A stretch of 64,000 nucleotides of DNA. Source: Globodera rostochiensis. Lineage: Eukaryota > Nematoda > Chromadorea > Rhabditida > Heteroderidae. Numbering within the stretch: the stretch's first letter is position 1; every line of letters starts with the position of its first letter. Under the pieces are notes generated by a model that did not search any database, was not told the origin of the DNA, and saw only the letters and a list, made by a program, of their open reading frames with translations. Shown here in pieces: positions 1-9,600 of the stretch. The DNA is taken from NCBI GenBank assembly GCA_018350325.1, contig JAEVLN010000006.1, positions 2,928,693 through 2,992,692 on the forward strand. The letters run 5' to 3'. The translations under genes were made by a program, and so were the position numbers.

Positions 1-479
1 ATTACCATTTTTATATTTACCAATCGGGTAGCTGCTACGCTCGGGAAAGAGGCGAGCACAGGTGTCGCGACATTTTGTAGTGACGCAGAACGAATGGTTG
101 CAGGCGCTTCATATGTGTCGACTGCCCGTCGTTTGACATCATTAAGCACTCGTTGAACTTCGACACGAGTCGCGTCTGTTTTGCATGAGTGAACGCCTAT
201 TTTGTCGTTGACAACATTGTCGTTCAGATCGGTGTGTATTCGGGCTAAAAAACAAAAAAATATATAAATAAAATGCAAAAGTTTACAATTTGTAAAAAAG
301 TTAAAAATGTTGATCTCCTCAATTTTATCAATTTTAATAGTCAATGACAGCGTTTCTGCAACTAATGAATTTTATTTACATTAAAAATTCTAGCGGAATT
401 TAAAATATTAAATTGGTTGTAAGAGATACCTATTTTTTTTCGGGGGAAAAAATCTTAGCACTGAAACGTCGCATTTATA
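1..479. other. No gene recognised
   Basis: AT-rich sequence with no reading frame that looks coding. No feature could be supported here. Confidence 0.5.
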
Positions 480-600
480 ATGGGCACTGAACCGTGGGCA
501 CTGAACCGTACGGCACTGAACCGTGCCGGCTCTGAACCGTGCGGCACTGAACCGTGCGGCACTGAACCGTCCGGCACTGAACCGTGGGCACTGACCGATC
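480..600. repeat. Tandem repeat, core ggcactgaaccgtg
   Basis: About eight imperfect head-to-tail copies of a 14-17-bp unit with the core ggcactgaaccgtg. Open frames across it are low-complexity and are not treated as genes. Confidence 0.85.
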
Positions 601-639
601 GCCGCCGTCAAAATCGCATAGGAAATGGAGTTTTTGAAC

Positions 640-859
640 ATTGGGTCCGGAAAACCGAAAATTTCGTTCGGTTCGATTGAAACCGAAAGTTTCGGTTCGG
701 TTTTGTTTCGGTCCGGTTTGAAACCGAAAGCTTCCGGTTGGTTTCGGCTCGGTTTGAAACCGAAAGCTTCGGGTTGGTTTCGGTTTGGTTTGAAAGCGAA
801 AGCTTCGGTTCGGTTATTGGTTTCGGTTAACCGAAAATTATTTGAAACCGACAGCCTTA
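640..859. repeat. Word array aaccgaaa, right half of hAT-like element
   Basis: The stretch is built from the word accgaaa/tttcggt in both orientations. It ends at 859 with the same terminal sequence (gaaaccgacagcctta) as the complete element at 18240-18422. No matching left end was found, so this is a truncated or rearranged copy. Confidence 0.65.
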
Positions 860-862
860 TTG

Positions 863-1036
863 ACAATGCTACTTCTAAGGCTTATACAAAGTCAAATTCT
901 TAGCGCAATCGATTGAAAGTGAAGAACGGCGTTTTGTCAGCAATTTGTTTGACATAGCCTAAGTTAAAGAGTATAAGGAACGCGCCACCGGGTTTTTTGT
1001 CCCCGACTTTTCCCTCCCCGATCGTCGGGGTGCCAA
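863..1036. repeat. Dispersed repeat, partner at 32928-33216
   Basis: It shares blocks such as gacaatgct, gaacggcg, agagtataaggaacgcgcc and cgacttttccctcccc with 32928-33216, in the same order and orientation. The partner copy has extra inserted sequence. No coding potential is seen. Confidence 0.75.
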
Positions 1037-1160
1037 CCAGGGTTGCAGCGGATTGGGAAAAAAGTCGGATACGGATTTCGGATTGGATTGCCCAAAATTT
1101 CTCGAATCAGATTTCGGATTGGGAAAAACATCGGATTTCGGATAAAGAAAATGAAAAAAT
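1037..1160. repeat. Word array cggatttcggattgg with a CAGGG end
   Basis: It starts with cagggttgcagcgg and continues as repeats of the word cggattgg/cggatttcgg. The left end fits the hAT terminal rule YARNG, but no right end or target duplication was found. Probably a broken element of the same class as 33217-34145. Confidence 0.5.
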
Positions 1161-1605
1161 TTTTTGGTTGAAAAAATTCAGACTTTTGTGACTTCTTTTT
1201 CTCCTTTCTTCTCATCTCTTACGTTCCAATCTTCTTTTCCTCCTTTCTTCTCATCCCTTAGTTCATTTCTTTCTTCACTCCCGCCCTACCATTTCCTCTT
1301 TTCCTTTCCTCCCTTCCCTTCCCATTTTCCCTTCACTTACTTTTCCTCTTTTCTTTTCATCCCTCCCGTTCAGTTCTTTCGCCCACCCCCCTCCCATTTC
1401 ATCTCATCCCTTCCTCCCATTTCTTCTCTTTCTCCCCTCCTTTTCTTTCTTCCCTTACTATTAGTTCCTTTCTTATATTCGCACCACTGGGTTCCATAAT
1501 AAAAATGATTTGGCTTAACAATTTTGTTATTTTGGTTAAAAGTTATAATAAAAAGCAAAAAACATTTTTAGTTTGTTATTCATTTATAAAATGATTTCAC
1601 GTTCG
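1161..1605. other. Pyrimidine-rich stretch, no gene
   Basis: A long C/T-rich tract (about 1190-1470) of cttttcctcc-like sequence followed by AT-rich DNA. Open frames across it are compositional only. Confidence 0.5.
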
Positions 1606-1672
1606 GGAAGTGAACCCACAACCTCACTAAAGCAAGCAAAAGTGCTAATCCACTACACCATGACTTATTTTT
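1606..1672 (-). repeat. tRNA-like sequence (SINE head or dead tRNA)
   Basis: On the minus strand, TGGTGTAGTGG at 1660-1650 resembles RNA polymerase III box A, and GGTTCACTTCC at 1616-1606 resembles box B, with tRNA-like spacing. Acceptor-stem pairing is not visible, so a functional tRNA is unlikely; a tRNA-derived repeat is the better guess. Confidence 0.45.
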
Positions 1673-2578
1673 CCTTATCAACACCCAATCTAAGCCCAAT
1701 TCACTCAATCCTTCTTACTTTGCGCTTCTTCCCTCGCTCTTGTTTTTTTTCTCTTTCTCGGAACTCCCACGCCAATTAGACAGCGCTGCGCACCGGCTGC
1801 AAATGAGCGGCGAGTGGCGTACGCGTCAGCAACGCGCGCGCCACAACGGGCAGCGTAGTCATTCGCCCAATATCTCTAGCCCATCTTATCACTCGAATTT
1901 TCTTTTTTTTCTTTCTCTTTCAGGAGTCTCTTCATTTTGCACACTATTTCTTTCATCCTTGTGTTTACCCTTCTTCATTTCTTAACCTTTTGGCACAACG
2001 TCTTCGCCAAATTCAACAGCGGTGCAAACAAACAAATTCTCTACTTTTCTATAAGGATTTTTCTTATAAAAATTGTTGAAAAATACCAGACAAAAAAGTC
2101 TATTTACCCTGAATTCGGATCGGATTACCCTAAATTTTCGGATCGGATCACGCACATGTGCACGGCGCGCTTTTGCGCGGCGCGCTATTGTGCGCGGCGT
2201 GCTATCTGAGCCGCCTGGATCTGGATTTTGAAAATGACCTGGACCTGGATTTACCTGGACTAAAAAGGGTCCTTTAGTCCAACCAAAAAAATTAAAATTC
2301 TAAAAAGTTGTAAAAAGCCGTCTAAAAAAATATTTTTTAAAAACCGGTAATTTTAGAAATTGTTCAATCTGACACAATGGCCATTAAATATTTTTGTTGT
2401 TGTTGTGATGAGTTAGCTGGGAGCTTGAAAGAAGTTATAACAAAAACTTTTGAAAAGCGCCCCATTTGCCTTTTTACGAAACGACCTAGCACCCTTTTGG
2501 ATAGTCTTTAACATCAATTACTCCAACTTTTTATTATCAACCTAATCAAACAAGCAAAATAAATTGACTACTGCCATG
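1673..2578. other. No gene recognised
   Basis: AT-rich DNA with a small GC-rich palindromic patch near 2145-2205 (repeats of gcgcggcgc) and short word repeats (ctggatctgg) at 2215-2260. No supported gene. Confidence 0.5.
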
Positions 2579-2999
2579 CATAAAGTGACTAACAACTAGC
2601 TTCATAGATATTCATGTCCGGGCCAAAGTCGCTAACGACACATAAAAATAATTCAATGTTTCTTATTTATTGTACTGTAAAAAGGAGAAATTGGATATAT
2701 TTTAAAAATTTTGTAAACATTTTTCGCAAAATAAGTGAATGATTCATCTCCACAATGGACTTTTCTGACGATTTATTTATTTATTTGCAATTACGCCCGC
2801 CAAAAACGTCAGCTGGATCGCAGACGAATTCCAGGCTTTTCCAGTAAATTGAAGGAATAAATAAACTGATCAAAACACACAAAATTCATAAATTTACAAA
2901 TTTTATCCGAAATTTGGAAATAGGTATATGATGGCAGTAAATTGGTCAATAATTATGTCCATACATATAAAGTAAAACGGTCCCACCGGTTAATGGTTA
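2579..2999. repeat. Segmental duplication copy A, left part
   Basis: Nearly identical to 24064-24472. The duplication is interrupted here by the LTR retroelement and resumes at 16252; the second copy (24064-25665) is uninterrupted at that point. Confidence 0.9.
2996..2999. other. Target-site duplication GTTA (left)
   Basis: GTTA precedes the left LTR and GTTA at 16252-16255 follows the right LTR. The paralogous uninterrupted locus near 24470 has a single GTTA in the same context (ggttaatggttacctcgg), which proves the insertion point. Confidence 0.9.
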
Positions 3000-3288
3000 T
3001 GAATGCTGGGACCGCGATGGGTTTGGCCCGGCCCTCCCCGAGCACGAATGTCAATGTGCCGTTCTTTATTCGGGGGGAAGGATTACATAATATGGGGAAA
3101 GTTCCCCCGATTCGGGTAGGGAAGTGGGGAGGAGAATTGGTTGGTCGGTACGGATCCGATTAGAAGTGAGAGGGGGGGGGTGATTAGAGGTGTTGGGTAA
3201 CAGCCCAAAAGGTGGGAGAGACCGCCCCCGGGACAGTTGTTAATTGGGGAAAACAATTGAGTGGGGAGGGAAGAATGATCGTTGGTCA
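3000..3288 (-). repeat. 3' LTR
   Basis: A 289-bp LTR matching 15962-16251 except for a G9 versus G10 run and one substitution (agcacga versus agcacgg). It starts TG and ends CA in element orientation. Confidence 0.95.
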
Positions 3289-3304
3289 TCCACCATCTCC
3301 AAAA
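3289..3304 (-). other. Purine-rich tract next to 3' LTR
   Basis: The minus strand reads TTTGGAGATGGTGGA just before the LTR's TG. It is the expected place for the polypurine tract but is interrupted by T's, so the assignment is positional. Confidence 0.4.
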
Positions 3305-3445
3305 TTTTCGTCCCCGAAAATTACAAAATAGTTCAAATGGGTTGCATTTTTTTTTTTTTTTTTTTTTTTGAATTTTGAATTTTGTATTAAAAAAAATGCA
3401 ACAGCACACACACACATATTCTAAGAGGGCCAAAACCCAGCCAAA

Positions 3446-6400
3446 TCAATGCCCCTGCGGTCCATTCCATCCACTGTGTTGAAGATAGGTGCCCCAGCCT
3501 GTCAGTGCCCCTGCCGAAGTTGACGGTCCTTGTCCACGTCCTCTTCCGCTCGGTCCACCGTCCCGTTCGTGCCACATTTGTCCATACGGTCGACGATTGC
3601 CTCGTCCGCGCCAACGGTTCTGTCCATGCCACCGGTTGTCATGTTCGTTTGACCAAAATGAAGTCGACTGCCCCGGTCTTCCCCAATCATGTCCTCTTTC
3701 TTGATTTGTTGTTGGGATTTCCTCTTTCTTCATCTTTCCCAACAACTTCTGCAACTCGCTGGTCGCTTTTTGCGCATCATCCTGAATGTCCAGCGCTTTT
3801 TGTCTGACATTTAGCAACAATGTCAAAGCCTTTTTTGCTTCTTCCGCAATTCTTTCAAAGTCTTCCAAATTCTGCAGCTTTTCATCCCATTTCGAATTCG
3901 CAAATTTCCCCTTTTTTTCATCTTCCACTTCCATCGGAAGATCTAATTCGCTTCGGATTCGTTTGTTCTTTGCCGCATTTGAAGCCGTGATTTTCCTCAC
4001 TTCGTCCTTTCTCAACTCTTGTAACTCGCTTTTTGTTTTTGCCCTTCTTCCACAGGCTTCCCAAAAGCTTTGACCTCCTTCCTCAAACAGTTTTGGTGCA
4101 TCAAATAATGCTTCTTCTTCCCCAAGTGAAACATCATCGTCCAATAACGAAATGACATCCTCACATTTCTTCTCTTCTTTGCTGGACTCCTTTTTCTCCC
4201 CTTCATTTGACTTCACTTCTGGTGCTTCTTCGGTCTTTTTTTTTTCTTTCTCTTTTGCCTTTTTTGGCTCGATTTCCATCCGACTCTCGTTTTCCGTTTG
4301 GCCTTCCTTCATTTGCTGATTCTGTTCTCCGGCTAAACTCTTCCGGACTTTAGCCAGTTGCGCCGTCAAACGCAGTTCCAAGCGCTTTAGAGACTCCTCC
4401 TCCTCGTCAGTCAACAACACTAATGGCGTCGATGATGTCATTTCTGAAAACATTCCACTTTCTTTATCGATTTCTTTGAAATATGAATGGCTGCCAAATT
4501 TTTTCTTCCGATTTTGGTTTGGTTCGTTTGTTTCTTCCTTTTGATTATCCAAATTCAATTCCATCCCTTCTGAAAGATCAAAAATATTTCCTTCATCATT
4601 ATCCCCAATTTGATCTGTTTCGTTATTTGATATTACATTAATTCCCATTCTTATCATTTCGTTCTCAATTTCAAGATCACTTTCATCTGAATTCTCTTTA
4701 TTTGATATCCAAATTTCTGGTATTCTACGTATCCGGTACTGGTTTCCCATCTCATCTGTCAGTGGGTCCCAATACGTTTCCACTTCATTTTCAGTGCTCA
4801 ATTTCCATCTTTCTCCTAGCAACAACTGTACTTCCAGACCCAAAACAATTCCTTCGAACTCGTTGGTCAGGTACATTTCAAAATCCTCTCCAAAAAGCCA
4901 TGCTCTTACATATCTCTCACCATCTGTATTTTTGAAAATTTCCCAATTTTCTTGGACAAGGTCCGTTGGAATAAATGACAGTAATGAAACTATGACAGGG
5001 TTTAACCATCCTGTGCATACTGTGGTTGGTGTTTCCTCTAACAAAATTTCCAAAATGGTTTGCGTTGGTTCATTTGCCAATTCCAAATTTGCATTTCTCA
5101 AATCTTCAGGGTTTTCTTCTTCTTTCAAATTTTCATTTTTTCCTACAAAAGCAATTGAATTTTTGGTCTCTTCCTCGTCACTGCTTTCGAATCCAAATTT
5201 GGTCATTGACCCTTTGGTCTTCACATTTTCAACATTTTTTTCCAAATCTTTTGTGGTTTCTGGTGTCTCATCGACAACTGAACTGTCACTTTGTTCGGCC
5301 TCTTCTTGTTCCAGGTGAGGATCATCGGCGTACTTCTCCCAACTGAGGGGTTCGTCTGACTGTCTCAGGGGTAGGACTGCCGGTCCATGAAACGTTTTTA
5401 CTTTCTCTTGGTGTATTTTCTTCATTTTACCCTTACCATCTAATGACTCTACTATTACATTTCTCATTTCCTCTTCAATTCCCACGCAACGAAAAGGTCC
5501 ACTCCATTTCTGGTCAAATTTATGCTTCAAAACTTCTTTCTTTAACAGTACCAATTGTCCAATTTCAAATTTTCTTTCCACTGATTTTCTGTCTTGATCA
5601 TTCGCTTCGATATATTTTTCCTGAGCTTTCACGATTTCGCTTTTCACCAAATCCCATGCTTTTTTTGCTTTTTCTGTATGCGTTTTAATGTAAATGGGAA
5701 TGTCTGTCATAATTTCGTCTGGTGAGGGAAGCTTAAGTAAGCGGTCCGTTGGCATTTTTGGGTGTCTTAAATATAACGTAAAATACGGTGATTGTTTTGT
5801 AGCCGAATGGATCGCCGAATTACATGCAAAAATTGCATGTGAAAGAATTTGATCCCAATTATTGCCATTTTCGTTCACCATTTGTGCGATTATATTTGCC
5901 AAAATTCTGATTGCTCCCTCAGCTTGTCCGTTGGCTTGCTGATGGTACGGCGTTGAACAGGAATGTTCGAACCCGTATATTTGTGCAATGTTGCCAAATA
6001 ATTCCGACGTAAACTGTCGTCCCTGGTCCGTGACCACTGTTTCAGGGGTTGAATGTTGGTGAATTACCATTTCAACAAATGTTTCCGCAACAGTATTGGC
6101 TTTTTGGTCCGGAATTGGCTTTGCCATTATCCATTTTGAAAAGCTATCAATGGCCAACAAAATGTATAAATTTCCTTTTTCAGTTTTTTTAAGTGGACCC
6201 ATCAGATCACAGTGAACTCGTTGAAACGGTTCTTCAGTTGGTCTTATTGCCACACTAGGTGCTGATTTTGCTTGTCCTGGCAACACTTTCCTCTTCTGAC
6301 ATTTCTCACAAGTTGCGATCAGAATTTCCACGTCTTCTTTTATGCCCAGCCAATAAAACCTTTCTTTCATTGCTTGCCATGTTTTCTCAAGACCGAAATG

Positions 6401-6658
6401 GCCTTCTCCGTGACTCAAATAAAAGATTTTTGGGCGCAAGGAATATGGGATAATTAATTTTGGTCTTTCCGAATGTTCTTTGCCCTTTTTATAGTAAATC
6501 GCGCCATTAATTAAGCCAAAATCATTTTTCACTCTTGCCCATTTCGATATCCCTTTTGGGAATTTTCCCGTTTTCAAAATATAAAAAATTTTTGCCAATT
6601 CTTTAACCTTTTGTTGTGCGTCAATAACTTCTTTTAGTGATATCTTATCCTTTTCCAA
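3446..6658 (-). CDS. Retroelement ORF3: integrase with long C-terminal extension
   Basis: A 1070-codon frame (open from 6706, TTG as first listed codon, so probably entered from ORF2). It has an HHCC zinc-binding domain (HGEGHFGLEKTW...CEKCQ, about 80-125) and an integrase core with the D,D,E residues in VHCDLMGP, VVTDQGRQF and QQANGQAEG (about 150-250). A basic chromatin/GPY-like segment follows (WSGPFRCVGIEEEM, near 385). Then comes about 650 residues not expected of an integrase: a tryptophan/acidic domain (YVRAWLFGEDFEMYL), acidic and lysine-rich coiled-coil segments, and a C-terminal RG/WG-rich tail (WRGRGNRRPYG). The RG tail resembles the one in Gag and may bind RNA (inference). It ends just before the 3' LTR. 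Confidence 0.9.
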   Translation of the reverse strand: MEKDKISLKEVIDAQQKVKELAKIFYILKTGKFPKGISKWARVKNDFGLINGAIYYKKGKEHSERPKLIIPYSLRPKIFYLSHGEGHFGLEKTWQAMKERFYWLGIKEDVEILIATCEKCQKRKVLPGQAKSAPSVAIRPTEEPFQRVHCDLMGPLKKTEKGNLYILLAIDSFSKWIMAKPIPDQKANTVAETFVEMVIHQHSTPETVVTDQGRQFTSELFGNIAQIYGFEHSCSTPYHQQANGQAEGAIRILANIIAQMVNENGNNWDQILSHAIFACNSAIHSATKQSPYFTLYLRHPKMPTDRLLKLPSPDEIMTDIPIYIKTHTEKAKKAWDLVKSEIVKAQEKYIEANDQDRKSVERKFEIGQLVLLKKEVLKHKFDQKWSGPFRCVGIEEEMRNVIVESLDGKGKMKKIHQEKVKTFHGPAVLPLRQSDEPLSWEKYADDPHLEQEEAEQSDSSVVDETPETTKDLEKNVENVKTKGSMTKFGFESSDEEETKNSIAFVGKNENLKEEENPEDLRNANLELANEPTQTILEILLEETPTTVCTGWLNPVIVSLLSFIPTDLVQENWEIFKNTDGERYVRAWLFGEDFEMYLTNEFEGIVLGLEVQLLLGERWKLSTENEVETYWDPLTDEMGNQYRIRRIPEIWISNKENSDESDLEIENEMIRMGINVISNNETDQIGDNDEGNIFDLSEGMELNLDNQKEETNEPNQNRKKKFGSHSYFKEIDKESGMFSEMTSSTPLVLLTDEEEESLKRLELRLTAQLAKVRKSLAGEQNQQMKEGQTENESRMEIEPKKAKEKEKKKTEEAPEVKSNEGEKKESSKEEKKCEDVISLLDDDVSLGEEEALFDAPKLFEEGGQSFWEACGRRAKTKSELQELRKDEVRKITASNAAKNKRIRSELDLPMEVEDEKKGKFANSKWDEKLQNLEDFERIAEEAKKALTLLLNVRQKALDIQDDAQKATSELQKLLGKMKKEEIPTTNQERGHDWGRPGQSTSFWSNEHDNRWHGQNRWRGRGNRRPYGQMWHERDGGPSGRGRGQGPSTSAGALTGWGTYLQHSGWNGPQGH

Positions 6659-9600
6659 TAAATTTCTTTCTAAGGTGTTTTTTTCTAACTCTTTGTCTTC
6701 GGCACTTTATTTTGCTTTCCGTGATGATATTTCTTTTTACTTTTTCCGGTTCTTCAACTTCTTCAATTCCGGGGACATTATAACGTGACAAAAAGTCTGC
6801 CGCCAAATTTTTCTTGCCTGGTCGGTAAACAATTTCCAAGTCAAAACTTTGTAATGTCATCTGATATTTTTCGAGTCGGCCTTTCAGTTCTTTTGCTTTC
6901 ATTATTCCGGTTAATGCGCTGCAGTCCGTGATCATTTTTGTGATTCCGGAACCTACAATGTACGGTGAAAATTCTTTGACCGAGTAAACAAGCGCCAAAG
7001 CTTCCCTTTCAATTGAAGGGTAGTTGGTCTCGTGTCTGTTTAATGCTCGGGATGCGAATGCGACTGGTCCGTTTTCTTGTAACAGAACAGCACCGACAGC
7101 TTTTTTTGAAGCATCGCATTCAATTTTGAAAAGCTTTCCAAATCTCGGTGATTGTAAAACTGGTGCTGTCGTTAACATTTCTTTCAACGTTTGCAAAGCA
7201 TTTTCTTGCTCTTTTCCCCAGTATTCTTCGACTTTGCCTTCAAATTTATCTTGGGTTAACGTTTGTAATGGCCGAGCAATGTGTGCAAAATTTCTTATAA
7301 ATCTCCTGAAATATGTGAGTGCCCCCAGCAATGATTTTAATTCCGTTAGGGTTTTTGGAGCCCTAAAATTTTGAACCACTTGCACTTGCTTTGGATCCAT
7401 TCGAACACCTTTTTCGCTCAACAAAAATCCCAGGTACCGAATTTCTGCCATTCCCCAATGACATTTCTCAATTTTCAACTTTAGTCCGACTTCCTTTAGT
7501 AATCTCAGAAAATTTTCAATGTCTTTCAGATGTATCTCTTCAGTTTCACTTCCAATAATAATATCGTCCAGATAAATCAACATTGCTGCCGTTAATCTCC
7601 TACGTAATGAGTTCATTACTCTTTGAAAGGTATCCGGGGCTGCTGTAAGCCCAAAAGGCATCGTTATGAATTCATAAATGCCCAAATGTGAAATGAAAGC
7701 CGTCTTTTCGATGTCTTCTTTAGCCATTGGTATTTGCATAAACCCTTGTTGCATGTCCATGCAAGAATAAAACTTTTTAGCTCCCATTAAATCCAAAAGT
7801 TCCTGAATATTTGGTAGATGAAAAACTCTTTTTTTGGTCATTTTATTCAAAGCTCTGTAATCAATTGCAAATCGCCAAGATTTTTTGTCAGCTTTTGGAA
7901 CCATCACTATTGGTGATGCAAATTCTGATTCGGATTCTCTTATAATATTTTGATCTAACATCATTTTTATCTGTCGTTCAATTTCTTTTTGGGTTTCTGG
8001 TGGATAGCGATATGGTCTGAGATGAAATGGTAGTGATCCCGGGACCAAATCTATCCGGTGTACGATTGGCCCGTTATAGCGTCCAATCTGGCCCTCATCT
8101 CCCACGAATGCTTCCGAAAATTCATCAACAATCCGTCCAAGTTCTTTCCGAGCCCTTTCACTTAGCCTTGTTCCATCCAGATTTATCCTTTCTGATGGTG
8201 CCCGATTTAGTTTTTCCATTGGCATAGACGGAAGGTTTTCACTCCATCTTGTTTCCGGTGGGATGTAATCCTTTGACGCGATTTCATCCCCTGGCAATGC
8301 ATTTACTTGAATTGTTTCTAAATTTGCCATGTGAGAATTTTCGTAAATTTTTATTGGTGCGTTCCCGGCATTCATAATTTGAAGAATGACTTTTTTGCTG
8401 TCCCCTGGAGCAACTAACGTGCGGCCCACAATAATTCCCGGGTATTGGTGCTGAACTCCGTTCACTAAAAAATTGTGTTCCTTCGGAAAACTCTCATTCA
8501 CTCGTGCTGTAAGAATATTTTCCGTTCTCGGTTCGAGAATTTCGGCTTGTTCCATAATTATTCGCGGTGGTTTGTCAGATTCTGCTCCAACCACTGAAAC
8601 AATATTCGTCCAAATGTCACCCAGGCGCACTTTTCGTTCTCCCAGTGCAATTATTCCTTTTAAATCCGTTAGTAATGGTAAACCAATTAATAAAGGTCCT
8701 GGGCAATGTTTGTCTGGTGAGACCAAAAGGATGGCCTTCCATTCACCAAAATTTCCCTTGGACGCATCCTGAATTCGAATTTTAGCCCAAACTTTTCCAA
8801 CAATTTTAATGCTCGAGTCATTTGCTGCTGACAAATTCATATTTTCTCCGTCCAATTCCATGATTTTTAACCCTGCCTTACGGGCTGTGGTCTCACGACA
8901 GTAAGACACACTGGCACAAGAATCAACTAGTGCCAAGGTCATGAGTCCGTTGAGATGAACTTTTATAGAGGGAAGCTTCCTGGGATCATTCATAATTGTT
9001 GCCACCCTTGGCGGTAAATAGTCCAGAATGTAAGTTTCTTGATCCATTGGGTCAATCTCTGGAGCAGTCGGAACTGCTGCCACTCTGGTCTTCCTTCTCT
9101 TCATCCCTAGAAGACTTCTGATTACCCTCGTCAAAATGACACCCGCTCGAAATCCGGCAAAAACAATCACTCTATATTTAATGACAAGATACAATATTAA
9201 ACCAAACAATAAAACCAATGGTATAGCAATAAACAAGCCTGCAATTCCCTTTAAATAAGTGGCTGCTTCCTTAGCCTTTTCTGGGATTGTTGCTACCAAA
9301 TCTATCCAATCTCCCGTTTTTCCAATAACAACTCCAAGTGTCTCATTTGCTTCCTCTCGAATTAATCTCATGACGTCTGTGATGTTAGGCTTTTGCACAC
9401 TCCGCAACATTGAAGAAGGCAACGTATTCATTTTTGAGCGGTATTCCAGCATTGTTTCCTCTATACGTATGCTTTCAGGTTGAAAAATTGCCCCAGCCTT
9501 CAAAATTAATGGATTTTGAATATTTCGGTAAGTTGGGCGTGATTTCCGCAATTTCTCATTCAACGTCTGAACAATTCCGATTTGGGTACCATTTTTCATT

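Noticed and set aside
408..903. Repeat ORFs on both strands (KPKASGWFR, QPEAFGFKP)
   Set aside because: Both strands are open because of the accgaaa word array; not coding.
1164..1499. Plus-strand ORF of Ser/Phe/Pro
   Set aside because: Arises from a pyrimidine-rich tract; no start context, splice sites or similarity.
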